A stretch of DNA of 64,000 nucleotides from Bacillus sp. DTU_2020_1000418_1_SI_GHA_SEK_038 (lineage in GTDB: Bacteria > Bacillota > Bacilli > Bacillales > Cytobacillaceae): contig NZ_CP135435.1 of NCBI RefSeq assembly GCF_032341175.1, positions 2,976,001 through 3,040,000 of the forward strand, in the 5' to 3' direction. A model generated the notes under the pieces. The model was given only the letters and a program-made list of their open reading frames with translations, searched no databases and was not told where the DNA came from. Of the stretch, positions 44,922 through 53,992 are shown one piece after another; positions within the stretch are counted from its first letter, which is position 1, and every line of letters starts with the position of its first letter. The translations under genes and the position numbers were made by a program.

Positions 44922-45041
44922 ACTATATGGGTGTAAGCCCAATAAATGCGTGTCCTGCACAAAATTAGTTGTATTTTTTTTAACCTAATTTTATGAAAGG
45001 GATAATATTTAATTTGTGGAATGTATATATTGGTGATAAAT

Positions 45042-45245
45042 ATGCTGAAGAGCAATATAGGGAAATTAATAGATGAATCTCCTTACAAGAACGAATATGT
45101 CATGAGGTATATGGAGGTATCAAGAAACACACTGAGTAATTGGAGGACAGGAAAAGCGTTCCCTTCAATTGAAAAGGCTTTTAAGTTATCGAGGTTGTTG
45201 AATAAAACGGTTGAAGAACTATTTGAATGGGAGGATAGAAAATGA
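45042..45245 (+). CDS. Cro/C1-type (XRE) helix-turn-helix regulator
   Basis: 67 residues from the ATG at 45042 (GGTGAT four bases upstream; frame opens at 45021): one HTH domain, KNEYVMRYMEVSRNTLSNWR (helix 2-3) and ELFEWEDRK at the end. The size fits a Cro-like or excisionase-like regulator. Lies divergent to the FtsK-like operon, so it probably regulates that operon or lysogeny. Confidence 0.8.
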   Translation: MLKSNIGKLIDESPYKNEYVMRYMEVSRNTLSNWRTGKAFPSIEKAFKLSRLLNKTVEELFEWEDRK

Positions 45246-45604
45246 TATTTGAATTGTTAGGTGCTGCATTAGGTGCTATATTAGGTGCGTTGCTGATCTT
45301 TACGTTAATTTCATTCTTTTTAGATGTAATCACTAGGTATAGAATAAGTATTTCGAAGAATTTGAACATAACTTTAGTATTAACGATTGTTTTCGCTGTT
45401 GTTTGGGGAGAAATATGGGGTTTGTCACCGGATGAATCCATTATTCGGTATGTTCCTGGGATATTGATTATCTATTTTTATGATAGGTACAAAAAACTAA
45501 AAAAGAAATGTCCGCATTGTCAGGAAAGGATTAAACTTAACGCCAGCAAATGCAAGCATTGTCAAACTGCTTTGGAGAATAAAGTATATGAAAGTATTAA
45601 TTGA
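45242..45604 (+). CDS. Membrane protein with C-terminal zinc ribbon
   Basis: 120 residues: two or three hydrophobic helices (LLGAALGAILGALLIFTLIS; NITLVLTIVFAVVWGEIW; FIRYVPGILIIY-like), a short basic stretch, then CPHCQERIKLNASKCKHC, a four-Cys zinc ribbon. Overlaps the HTH gene by 4 bases and the next gene by 17, so it belongs to the same transcript. Function unknown. Confidence 0.75.
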   Translation: MIFELLGAALGAILGALLIFTLISFFLDVITRYRISISKNLNITLVLTIVFAVVWGEIWGLSPDESIIRYVPGILIIYFYDRYKKLKKKCPHCQERIKLNASKCKHCQTALENKVYESIN

Positions 45605-45854
45605 AACTCATACAAGGGTTGAAGGAACTGGCAACATGCGCCGGGGTGAATTTTATGTGAATGATCAGGAATTTAAAGAAAATCCGGACTTTACTGTCGG
45701 GGTTGTGGCTTATGAATGGGTTGAGCAGCAGAAGCGAGAAACTGGATTTAGAGACACTGTTATTGAAAAGGTAATCTGGAATGAGGTAAATGACATTACT
45801 GAACTCGTAAAACAAATTAGACCGATTGAACCAATTGACGATTTACCATTTTAA
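45588..45854 (+). CDS. Hypothetical phage protein (88 aa)
   Basis: MKVLIETHTRVEGTGNMRRG and so on; mixed alpha/beta by composition, no membrane helix, acidic C-terminus ending DDLPF, a tail like those of single-strand-binding proteins and partners. I do not recognise it. Third gene of the plus-strand cluster, overlapping the zinc-ribbon gene. Confidence 0.6.
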   Translation: MKVLIETHTRVEGTGNMRRGEFYVNDQEFKENPDFTVGVVAYEWVEQQKRETGFRDTVIEKVIWNEVNDITELVKQIRPIEPIDDLPF

Positions 45855-45880
45855 GCCCCTCTCGAAAGAAGGGCTTTTTC
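45852..45880 (+). terminator. Terminator after the phage regulator cluster
   Basis: AAGCCC(C)TC / GA(A)GGGCTTTTT hairpin just past the 88-residue gene, abutting the convergent amidase gene. Confidence 0.7.
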
Positions 45881-46627
45881 TTATTTCAACTTCTTTTCTA
45901 ATTCTTCTACTCGGCGGGCTAACGGAATCATTGCATTCCATACATAATACTGATTTACTTCACGGAATGGTTTTTTCCCGTCAGTAATTCCTAAACGAAT
46001 AGCTTCTTGCCTAACGGCTTCCTGTCCTGGAGTTAGAGTTTGTTCGCTCACAGATTTTACCTCCTTTGGATTTAAAGGCTTATATACGACACCTTCATCT
46101 CTGCAAATTGCTCGAACCACACATTCATACATACCTTCACGGTAGGCCTTATCTTTTATTTTTTCAGATTGTGGACCATCCACAAAATCATATTCAATTA
46201 TTGTTGTACGACAGTTACCGGTGCGCCTATGCATGTAATAAAAATCTTGTTTCGGATTGTTAGGAAGAGACTTAAAGAATACTGGTCTAGATCTTACAGG
46301 ATAGCCAGCTGCTCTAAATTCCTCAATAAGGAAATGCTCGAACTTCCCATCAGAATGTATAGAATGGATCACCTCTATACCGCTTCCACCACTAGCGTTA
46401 AAATGGTGCGACATACACTTTTTAAACTTTTTAACCTTTGCCACTCTTTGATCTTCATCTAAAGTTTCATCCTTATACCTAGTGCACTCACTCTCTATTC
46501 CATGATCTGACAAACGTTTATTTACATAGAGAGCCGCTTCAAGAGTGTACACTTTTTCAATATTACCTTTCGCAACCGCGCCTGGATCTTTTCCACCATG
46601 ACCAGCATCTTGTTTCCAGTTAGTCAC
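45881..46627 (-). CDS. N-acetylmuramoyl-L-alanine amidase (Amidase_3) endolysin
   Basis: Phage lysin that cuts the sugar-peptide bond of peptidoglycan. 248 residues without signal peptide: zinc ligands in DAGHGGKDPGAVAKGN (residues 7-22), E in EAALYVNKRL, SHHFNASGGSGIEVIHS and IEYDFVDGPQSEKI with the catalytic Glu. A C-terminal segment (LTPGQEAVRQEAIRLGITDG) likely binds the wall. Three bases after the holin gene. Confidence 0.92.
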   Translation of the reverse strand: MTNWKQDAGHGGKDPGAVAKGNIEKVYTLEAALYVNKRLSDHGIESECTRYKDETLDEDQRVAKVKKFKKCMSHHFNASGGSGIEVIHSIHSDGKFEHFLIEEFRAAGYPVRSRPVFFKSLPNNPKQDFYYMHRRTGNCRTTIIEYDFVDGPQSEKIKDKAYREGMYECVVRAICRDEGVVYKPLNPKEVKSVSEQTLTPGQEAVRQEAIRLGITDGKKPFREVNQYYVWNAMIPLARRVEELEKKLK

Positions 46628-46629
46628 CT

Positions 46630-46992
46630 TTACTCACCTTTTCCGACTTTATTTTTATCGAAATACTTCGTGAGGAACTTCATATCAATTCCGATTCTGC
46701 TGAAATTCTCAATAATGCTTAACCCCTCATATGCCGCAATTAAACCCACACCTAGCTTAATAATGTAGCCTTGCGAATCTAAATAAGCATCAATAAACAC
46801 AAGAAAAGCGAGCGCAACAAGCTCACCTACTTTTCGAATAAAGCCTATATAATTTATGGAACTATTGATTTTCTTTTGCGCTCCTGCTGCCAATAAACCT
46901 GTCACTACGTCAAAAAGAATTAGCCCCAAGACAAAAAACCAAAAGTTGCCCACTATATTAGTTATGTCAAAACCGCCAATAATTTCCTGCAT
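46630..46992 (-). CDS. Phage holin, toxin secretion/phage lysis family
   Basis: 120 residues from the ATG at 46992 (GGGGAGGAAAACA upstream): three hydrophobic helices (NFWFFVLGLILFDVVTGLLA; VGELVALAFLVFIDAYL; LGVGLIAAYEGLSIIENF) and a charged tail. Matches PF05105-type holins. Makes the membrane lesions through which the amidase leaves. Confidence 0.88.
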   Translation of the reverse strand: MQEIIGGFDITNIVGNFWFFVLGLILFDVVTGLLAAGAQKKINSSINYIGFIRKVGELVALAFLVFIDAYLDSQGYIIKLGVGLIAAYEGLSIIENFSRIGIDMKFLTKYFDKNKVGKGE

Positions 46993-47005
46993 TGTTTTCC
47001 TCCCC

Positions 47006-47037
47006 ATAAAAAAGAGGACTGAAATTTATCAGCCCTC
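47006..47037 (-). terminator. Terminator between the two holin-type genes
   Basis: Minus strand GAGGGCTGA, TAAAT, TTCAGTCCTC then TTTTTT; one unpaired base in the stem. Confidence 0.65.
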
Positions 47038-47281
47038 AAAAATGTTTTTTGAATCCTTTTTCATCCCGGGTTTTGTCATCTTTGAAAATACTAACGACAA
47101 TATCCTTTATGACTATTAATAATTTAACCACACCAACTATCACGACTAAGAAAAAGATACCACCAAACACAATACTTAATAGTGGGTCTAAAAAGGATAT
47201 GGTGTGGATATAAGCTAAATAAATTACAATCCCCAATGGAATCCAGAATAAAGGGGATAGATACTCAAACAGTTTCTTCAA
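47036..47281 (-). CDS. Two-helix small membrane protein, possible second holin or antiholin
   Basis: 81 residues: two hydrophobic helices (FWIPLGIVIYLAYIHTISFL; IVFGGIFFLVVIVGVVKLLI) and a charged C-terminus (KDDKTRDEKGFKKHF). TTG at 47281 follows AGGTGGTGAG. Sits between the big virion gene and the holin, a usual place for accessory lysis proteins. Function inferred. Confidence 0.6.
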   Translation of the reverse strand: MKKLFEYLSPLFWIPLGIVIYLAYIHTISFLDPLLSIVFGGIFFLVVIVGVVKLLIVIKDIVVSIFKDDKTRDEKGFKKHF

Positions 47282-47292
47282 GTTCTCACCAC

Positions 47293-50200
47293 CTACGGGA
47301 TTCTATTACCCGCCTTCGCAATTTGAGTAATCGCCTGGTCAATTCGTTTGATTACCTCTGTTTTTTCTTTACCGCTCATATTCGGATCATCAATAACCGC
47401 ACGTTTAGCTGCTTGCAATTCGCTGATTTCCTTAGATAGCTTGTTAATTGTCTGGTATGTCTCGCTGTTTTCGTGGTCAGGGTTATGTTTCTTCGCTGAC
47501 AGATTTTCACGCCTTAACTTTTCCATTCGTTTGTAGAAGTCATTTACACTCTGGTTATTGCCATCGAGATTTTTAACTACAAAACGATTTAATACTGGCA
47601 TATCCGCAATTCCGCGATCAGGCATTTCAGGACGTTCAACACCGCCTAATTTAGCCCCCAAGTCTGTAAGCTTTAAAGCATAATTCCCCAAACCGCCTGT
47701 ATACCCTTTGAAAACATGTTCTGCTTTTCTTGGTGATTTTTTCGCAATAGCACCAAACTTTTTCGAGATTTCACTTTGATATGGCCCAAACTGATCTTCA
47801 GGCAACATGTCTTGTTCACGCCTAGGCACGATAGGAGAATCAAAGTGTATACTCTTATTCCCAAATACTTCAATCCATGGAAGAAAAGCAGTTGGAATCC
47901 AGTTAGGTGTAAAGGCTTCGCGGACTGTTTTCCCAAATCCTTCGAATGCTTTCGGATCATTCGTTTTCATGGAGTCCAACAATCTCTCAAAAGACGTACC
48001 GAACATAACCCCTGCTTCAAACGGTTTAGGAAGTTTGTAAATCTGATCTCCGGCTTTGAAGTGCCAAAACAAATCTCTTTCACGTTGTGGGATCTCTCTA
48101 TACCATTCTTGGTCGTGATTATAGTAATATGCCACGACAGATGGTAATGTGATGCTGGTTATCGCCTTAACGGGAGCTTTAACTGGATGTTCTTTAAAGG
48201 TTCGAGCTAGTTTATCCATAGACTGAACAGCTGCATTAAAGAAAGCTGTTACTTGGTTGTATTGCCTTCCGATGTTTCCAGCTCGGCTAAAGTCAATCAA
48301 ATCACGTGAAGAGAATGCCGCTTCTTTTGGTGTAGCACCCTTTTTCAATCCTTTCTTAAATTCACCTACCCTTGTGGATTCTTCCGTGATCTCGGAAAGC
48401 TTTCGTAAAGGTTCAAGCGCTGACTTTATAGGACTCCTTGCTACATTCTTAGTTTTTTGCCATGCGGTTTGTTTTATCATCTTACGCAAATCTTGTTGTA
48501 GATATTCGCGGTCAAGTGTTGATAAAACCGAGTTTGCACCGCCACTTTGCTTCCATAGCCAATAATCGCTATCTTTCTTTAGAACACTTTTCATCCCTTT
48601 TGCCATATCTACAAATGGAATAAATCCATACTTGGAGTTTACAAAGGCAGACAACTGATCTCTGAAAATGTTTACTGGCCCGAAGTCAGGAGAGAGCACA
48701 GCACCAGCGCGCAATGATCTTGCAGGGATGCCCATGACATTAAGAAAGACATTTTGTTTTTGTGCATCCAACGAAAGCATAGCCTTGTATAAATCCTCTT
48801 GAAGTTCCATTTCAATCTTCTGCCCATCTTTGTACACGTAAACTTTATTCCCTTCGCCTTTAAAGAGATTATCAATCGCATCTGTTCGGCCGTCAGTCAT
48901 TTGGATGGTTGCATCATCCAGGACACTAGAAAGATTATCAATCGAACTGTCTTGCTTGGTTACGTTTGTAATCCGGCCCCACATGTTATCCTTTGGCGCA
49001 CTCTTGATTAAATCATGTAACGCCACTCCGACTTTGTTTCTTTCTGCAATGTTCGTGATAACATACGTGTTCTTAACCAAACTTTCAACAGGGTTAATGA
49101 TTGGTTTTTCTGAGCCTGTTCTCTGTTTCACGGGATTGGTCAGACTAGCAAACTTCTTTTTCGGGCTAATCGGTTCAAACCCTCTCACCCTTGGCTCCTG
49201 CACCCGGTTCATCGGAATATAGTTAGGGTTATCCTTGAAAATTTGCTCGATTGCATCATCGGTGTAATAGCCGGATTCTTTTAATTCTTTCATAAGCGTT
49301 TGACTATACTTCACTAATTCCTTTTGATGCTCTTTAAATGCTGGTGATTCCGCTTCAAGTTGGCGAATAGCCGCTTCTGCAAGCTGATAATCATTCATTC
49401 CTTCGACATTCTTTGGCTTAATTCCTGCTGTTAATCCTTTTTGGTCATAATCTAAAGCACGTTTAGAAGTTGTATAGGCAAGAAAATCATCTATTTTATT
49501 CTCGATTGGCTTAATGATCTCTTTAAGGGATTTCGCCACTTTTTGACCTTGTTCATTAAACACTCCGCCGTTTAAATAAGTTTCTGCTTTCCCTGCCACT
49601 CCACGCGCTAATTGAGCCAGTTTGTGAGGGTCATTTTCGATTTTAATACCTTTACCGCCTAAATCCTTTGTAGCTTTATTTACTGCGTGCAAATCACTTA
49701 CAAGAGCAGTGTAGACTTTATCAAAAGACCACTTAGACTTTTCTCGTTTTCCTGTTGTATCAATCTGTTGTTTTACTATCTCTTTCGGATTATTTATGTC
49801 AATCGGTGTACGGTCGACAGGTGTACCTCGAATAATTTTTGGTTCTTTAGCCTTTGAAGCAGAAATAGCTTCAAAACCTTTTGTTGTTTTCCCGCTCATC
49901 ACAGGAGTGTTTTTAATGTCAGCCTTATTCCAACCTTTAGGAATTGTTTTTTGTGATTGGCTAAACTGCTTCACCAAACTATCCTGTGGTCTGCTAAAAC
50001 GCAAAGCATCAAATGAAGGTTCTGGCTGTTTAGGTGGTGCTAAATCCTCTGCGTGTTTGAACATCTCATCTAAGGTTGCTAATCGGCTTATTTTAGGTTC
50101 TGGCTTCTTTGGAGGAAATAAAGCTTTTATCTTTTCATTAACAAGTGGATCTTCTCTTAAATCATCTTTGATCGTTCTCTTTGGTGGTTCTGGAATAGGT

Positions 50201-51828
50201 TCTGGTTTAGGTGCTGGTGGCGATTCGAATCCCTTTGGATAGGCAAGGTCAACTGCTTGTTCTAAGCGAATCGGCTCATCATATCGAGCAAACTGGCTCC
50301 ACAAATCTTCCAAAGCTTCAGGAGTCATACGGTTCATGTCATAATTATCGTTTACATGACGAGCGAATTCTTCATATCTGCCCTGCCAATATACTTGCCC
50401 TCTACTTAAATGGTCAATAGGAGTTTCAATGGGTGTTAAATCAGGTCGAGACTTCGGTGTATGCTTTCCGCTTTGGGCAAAATTAACTCCCGCCTGTTCA
50501 AATTCCCCTCTTTTAGCTGCAATCCTCATTACATCTGGCATTTGTGGGATAGGACTCGATAATCCGTTTGGTTGTTTAAAAGCGTTGTTGAAGGTTTCTG
50601 AATTCGGTTTTACTCTTGGTCCAGGTAATTGCAACTGTGGTTCTGGAAGCCCTAATGGTTTAGCTGGTGCTGGAATTGGTGTTTCTTTAGGTGCCGGCAA
50701 AGCTAATAATTCCTCTGTTTGTGGCCTAACATTCTTCGCCGCTCTTGCGCCTTTTATTAAATTGTAAATTCCGTGCATAGCAGGATCTAAAACTGCTCCA
50801 GCAGTCAATCCAATCCCTGTTCTAATAGCGTGGTCTTTCATGTCATAAGCTTCTGAATTCACCATTTCATTGACCGCTGAAATTCCACCCTCTGCAATTC
50901 CTCCTGCTAAACCGCCTGTAATTGCTTTTTGTCCATATGGATTCGCAATCTTAGAGAAGGCAGGAACTTTATTTAAAGCATGATTTGCTAACTTATAAGC
51001 TTGTCCATAAGGAGCGATAGCAGCTGCTAATAAACCGCCTGTGTTTAGGATTTTTGTTTCAAGCCCTCTGTCCTTTTGAGCAGCTTTAACAACCGGGTTA
51101 TCAGGAGCATTTTGCGCCATCCGTTCAGCGTTCCCAGGCGCGATAAACTCAGTGGCACCTTTTGAAATAGGAGCAAGAAAACGGTCAGCTAAACCTAACA
51201 TTCCATCACGTTCTCCATCACCATCCACATCTTTGCTAGTGAGGAAATCGCCAACTTTACCTAGGAATCCCTTTTGGGGTTTACTGTCATTTTTTTTTAA
51301 TGCGTCAAAACCCTTTTTCTCCGCTGGCTCATTGCTATACTGTGCGATTAAATCTGCTGTTGTAGGCTTTTTATTTGCTTCTTTTTGTAAGCTTTTAGAA
51401 AACTCCTTATACTCCCTTTCAGAACGGAATTGACCGTTAGAGAGTTTGTCGTACAAGGAATTAATGTACTCACTGACACTAAACCCCTTTTCCTTTACTT
51501 GAGCCTGTAAATACGGGTCATTTCGGATTTCTTCTCCTACGCGGTAAGCACCTTGAGATCTCATATCGTCAAGAGTTAATGTGGAACCATCCCGTTTAAT
51601 CAGCGTATTATTTTCTAAGTTATCAGACCACAAACTTTGTTTTGATGCTTCTTTTTGCGCTTTCTGATATTCTTTTAATCGTCTTTGATAATCTTGTTTT
51701 TCGAAATCAGCTTTCGCTTTAGTCGCTCCAATACTTCGAGCATTAGAAAGACCGACATCAAAAGAGCCGGCCCCGTAACGAGATTCAAATATTTTTTTAT
51801 ACTTGTTTTCATCAAAATTAGATGCCAT
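47293..51828 (-). CDS. Very large internal virion / polyvalent protein (1511 aa)
   Basis: Order of parts: charged coiled-coil start (residues 1-200), Gly/Ala-rich hydrophobic stretch (about 265-360, e.g. GGLAGGIAEGGISAVNEMVN) like the membrane-active regions of injected proteins, Pro-rich linkers (around 375-590, e.g. PEPIPEPPKR), then a large C-terminal domain with RSLRAGAVLSPDFGPVNIFR, ISEITEESTRVGEFKKGLKK and DLIDFSRAGNIGRQYNQVTA, resembling the large polyvalent protein-associated domains of short-tailed phages. Probably packaged in the head and ejected with DNA. About a fifth of the visible prophage. Confidence 0.7.
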   Translation of the reverse strand: MASNFDENKYKKIFESRYGAGSFDVGLSNARSIGATKAKADFEKQDYQRRLKEYQKAQKEASKQSLWSDNLENNTLIKRDGSTLTLDDMRSQGAYRVGEEIRNDPYLQAQVKEKGFSVSEYINSLYDKLSNGQFRSEREYKEFSKSLQKEANKKPTTADLIAQYSNEPAEKKGFDALKKNDSKPQKGFLGKVGDFLTSKDVDGDGERDGMLGLADRFLAPISKGATEFIAPGNAERMAQNAPDNPVVKAAQKDRGLETKILNTGGLLAAAIAPYGQAYKLANHALNKVPAFSKIANPYGQKAITGGLAGGIAEGGISAVNEMVNSEAYDMKDHAIRTGIGLTAGAVLDPAMHGIYNLIKGARAAKNVRPQTEELLALPAPKETPIPAPAKPLGLPEPQLQLPGPRVKPNSETFNNAFKQPNGLSSPIPQMPDVMRIAAKRGEFEQAGVNFAQSGKHTPKSRPDLTPIETPIDHLSRGQVYWQGRYEEFARHVNDNYDMNRMTPEALEDLWSQFARYDEPIRLEQAVDLAYPKGFESPPAPKPEPIPEPPKRTIKDDLREDPLVNEKIKALFPPKKPEPKISRLATLDEMFKHAEDLAPPKQPEPSFDALRFSRPQDSLVKQFSQSQKTIPKGWNKADIKNTPVMSGKTTKGFEAISASKAKEPKIIRGTPVDRTPIDINNPKEIVKQQIDTTGKREKSKWSFDKVYTALVSDLHAVNKATKDLGGKGIKIENDPHKLAQLARGVAGKAETYLNGGVFNEQGQKVAKSLKEIIKPIENKIDDFLAYTTSKRALDYDQKGLTAGIKPKNVEGMNDYQLAEAAIRQLEAESPAFKEHQKELVKYSQTLMKELKESGYYTDDAIEQIFKDNPNYIPMNRVQEPRVRGFEPISPKKKFASLTNPVKQRTGSEKPIINPVESLVKNTYVITNIAERNKVGVALHDLIKSAPKDNMWGRITNVTKQDSSIDNLSSVLDDATIQMTDGRTDAIDNLFKGEGNKVYVYKDGQKIEMELQEDLYKAMLSLDAQKQNVFLNVMGIPARSLRAGAVLSPDFGPVNIFRDQLSAFVNSKYGFIPFVDMAKGMKSVLKKDSDYWLWKQSGGANSVLSTLDREYLQQDLRKMIKQTAWQKTKNVARSPIKSALEPLRKLSEITEESTRVGEFKKGLKKGATPKEAAFSSRDLIDFSRAGNIGRQYNQVTAFFNAAVQSMDKLARTFKEHPVKAPVKAITSITLPSVVAYYYNHDQEWYREIPQRERDLFWHFKAGDQIYKLPKPFEAGVMFGTSFERLLDSMKTNDPKAFEGFGKTVREAFTPNWIPTAFLPWIEVFGNKSIHFDSPIVPRREQDMLPEDQFGPYQSEISKKFGAIAKKSPRKAEHVFKGYTGGLGNYALKLTDLGAKLGGVERPEMPDRGIADMPVLNRFVVKNLDGNNQSVNDFYKRMEKLRRENLSAKKHNPDHENSETYQTINKLSKEISELQAAKRAVIDDPNMSGKEKTEVIKRIDQAITQIAKAGNRIP

Positions 51829-51849
51829 GGTTGCACCCCTCTTTACTGT

Positions 51850-53388
51850 TTACTTTAAGAAACGAGATGGGTCAACCAGCCCACCTTTTGAATTAGTCAC
51901 TTCATAATGCAAATGGGCGCCTGTGGAACGTCCAGAGTTGCCGGATTTACCTATGAAGCTTCCTCTTGATACCTCTTGCCCTACTTTTACATTAACGCTG
52001 TCTAAATGGGCATAACGGTGTAGAAATCCATTCGCATCTTGAATAACGACTGTATTCCCATAGCTAGAATGACCACTCGTGGAAACGACTTTACCGCTAA
52101 CTGTTGAAGCTAGTGAAGTACCCTTTGGTACCGCCAAATCTACACCTCTATGTGAATCTTGTTTTCCGGTGAAGGGATCCGCTCGCCCTCCGTATTGTGA
52201 AGTGATCTTGTAGTCTTTTGTATTCGGAATCCAACCATCCCCTTTCACCTCTGTATTAAAACCCGCGTTTTGGTAGTAATCGATCATAGCTTGATTCATA
52301 GCTTGATCTAAATTTCCCCTGTATTCCATCTCATACATACGCCATGCAGCTTCTTCACCATATTGAGCTTTAGCCCATTCCAATTGAGCCTTTTCAGAAG
52401 CAGACATATTATTGAACACGTACTGTCTCCATGCTCTTGCATCCTTCTGTTCAGATTCCCATTCTGCATCTCTACGGGCATCACGGGACTGCTGATAACC
52501 AAAATTACGTTCATCAAGTGCCCTTTGATAGTCAAACTGCTGATTATATCGCTGGTCACCAATAAGATCTCGAGACCTGTTATAATCGAAATCACGTTGG
52601 TTAGTAAACTTGCCAAAGTCAAACTGTTCACGGTTAAGGTTAAGCCCTTCGACTCCAAGGTATTCAGATAAAGCCGCAGCACGCTCTTGCAACGCCATGT
52701 TTTGATCATACTCAACCATTCGTTGAGCCATTTCAGCAGTCTTAGCCGCCCTTTGAGCATCAAGATCAGAAACATTTGATTGGGTAGCTAAGCCGATTTT
52801 ATTCATTTGATCAGCTGCTAATCCGCTATGAGATAACCCTCGTTTACTAGCAACTTCAGATGCATTTAATTCGTTCTGATAACGCTGTTTATAGACGTTT
52901 TCTAATGCACGTTCATATAAGGGGTCTAGTTGTTGTTTTGCACGATCAGAAGCTTCACCATAAGACATAGCTTGTCGAGAACTAGGATTATAAGTACCTC
53001 TGGAACTACCTCCAGAAGATAATGCTGTATCACTGTTGTTCATCCCTTGTGCCACATCTTGTTGAGAAAAATAAGCATTCCAATCATCATACTTTGATGG
53101 CCCTTGAGTTGATTGACTAAAGTAGTCTTTCAAATTACCGGAATCATAAAGCTTCTGCTCGTTTGGTGATAACCATTGTCTACGGTTGTCCGGATTATCG
53201 TAGTAGCCGCTATTTACTTTTTGTAATTCATTACTTCGGTAATTATCTATTGCTTTATATTTATCATCGACAGTAGGAGGAGTATATCTTCCATACTTCT
53301 TATCGATTTCAGTTGGTGACAATCCAGTAAAATTACCCTGTTTTTGACGTTCCACTGCTAATTTATATTCATCTTCATATGTTGCCAT
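51850..53388 (-). CDS. Virion protein with C-terminal M23 peptidase
   Basis: 512 residues. N-terminal 380 residues are Gln/Arg/Tyr-rich and helical (DARRDAEWESEQKDARAWRQ), lacking known domains. C-terminal LytM/M23 domain from about 395: SHRGVDLAVPKGTSLASTVS, FLHRYAHLDSVNVKVGQEVS and TGAHLHYEVTNSKGG, zinc ligands intact. In short-tailed phages such a protein locally opens the wall during DNA entry. Directly upstream of the 1511-residue partner. Confidence 0.8.
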   Translation of the reverse strand: MATYEDEYKLAVERQKQGNFTGLSPTEIDKKYGRYTPPTVDDKYKAIDNYRSNELQKVNSGYYDNPDNRRQWLSPNEQKLYDSGNLKDYFSQSTQGPSKYDDWNAYFSQQDVAQGMNNSDTALSSGGSSRGTYNPSSRQAMSYGEASDRAKQQLDPLYERALENVYKQRYQNELNASEVASKRGLSHSGLAADQMNKIGLATQSNVSDLDAQRAAKTAEMAQRMVEYDQNMALQERAAALSEYLGVEGLNLNREQFDFGKFTNQRDFDYNRSRDLIGDQRYNQQFDYQRALDERNFGYQQSRDARRDAEWESEQKDARAWRQYVFNNMSASEKAQLEWAKAQYGEEAAWRMYEMEYRGNLDQAMNQAMIDYYQNAGFNTEVKGDGWIPNTKDYKITSQYGGRADPFTGKQDSHRGVDLAVPKGTSLASTVSGKVVSTSGHSSYGNTVVIQDANGFLHRYAHLDSVNVKVGQEVSRGSFIGKSGNSGRSTGAHLHYEVTNSKGGLVDPSRFLK

Positions 53389-53412
53389 TTGCCATCAACT
53401 CCTTTCGAAGCA

Positions 53413-53438
53413 TAAAAAAGAGAGCCGTTAGGCTCTCC
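53413..53438 (-). terminator. Terminator upstream of the M23 virion gene
   Basis: Minus strand GAGAGCC, TAAC, GGCTCTC then TTTTTT, following the small 75-residue gene. Confidence 0.85.
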
Positions 53439-53441
53439 TGG

Positions 53442-53669
53442 TTATTCAGATACAGTTGGGTATTTGTATGCCATTGTATCGTTGAATTGTTCCTCATTAA
53501 TCCACCCTTGCGTGTAAGCATGCTTAATCTGATCATCGGTATAATTAGCTGCCGCGAATTGTTTAACCGGCTCAATATAAGCCGGGTCAATCGTTTCGAA
53601 TTTTGTCACACCAAACATGTAAATATTTCTTGCGTAGGTTGAAGTTCTAAATCCATAAATTACAGTCAT
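53442..53669 (-). CDS. XkdX-like small tail-associated protein
   Basis: 75 residues. Begins with a hydrophobic/Tyr-rich stretch (MTVIYGFRTSTYARNIYMFG) and ends with FAAANYTDDQIKHAYTQGWI then NEEQFNDTMAY, a pattern like XkdX-type proteins that follow fibre genes in Bacillus phages. Role unknown. Confidence 0.6.
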   Translation of the reverse strand: MTVIYGFRTSTYARNIYMFGVTKFETIDPAYIEPVKQFAAANYTDDQIKHAYTQGWINEEQFNDTMAYKYPTVSE

Positions 53670-53683
53670 TTAAATCACTCCTA

Positions 53684-53992
53684 TTATAAAGTAGAAAAGT
53701 AGAATTCCATAAACGCTTCTAAATCAACGCTCATAGCTTCTACTTGGGTTTTTAATAATTCTATTTCTGAAGGCGGTTGAGTAGGAGGTTCAATATCTGG
53801 CGCTTGTAGTTCTATAGCTACTACTTCTCCATTTACTTTCTGTAATTCAAAATACGCATAGGGAACATCTATAAAACCATAGTCCTCTATATTTCCACCA
53901 ACATTTAATTCAAAATCACGTTCAGGGGAAACACCTTGCGGAACGGTGCTAACAATTCGCAAGTCTGTTTTATGATAGATTTTCACACTCAT
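53684..53992 (-). CDS. Small phage protein downstream of the fibre gene
   Basis: 102 residues from the ATG at 53992 (GGAGGTGTGGGG upstream; overlaps the fibre stop as ATGA). Beta-rich start MSVKIYHKTDLRIVSTVPQG and a Pro-rich middle (DIEPPTQPPSEIELLK), ending in a short coiled coil. It may be a fibre partner or chaperone, judging by position only. Confidence 0.6.
   Translation of the reverse strand: MSVKIYHKTDLRIVSTVPQGVSPERDFELNVGGNIEDYGFIDVPYAYFELQKVNGEVVAIELQAPDIEPPTQPPSEIELLKTQVEAMSVDLEAFMEFYFSTL

Noticed and set aside
49796..51433. Several plus-strand open frames of 70-150 codons inside the giant phage gene
   Set aside because: They are antisense to one uninterrupted 1511-codon frame and have Gly/Ser/Pro-rich random composition.
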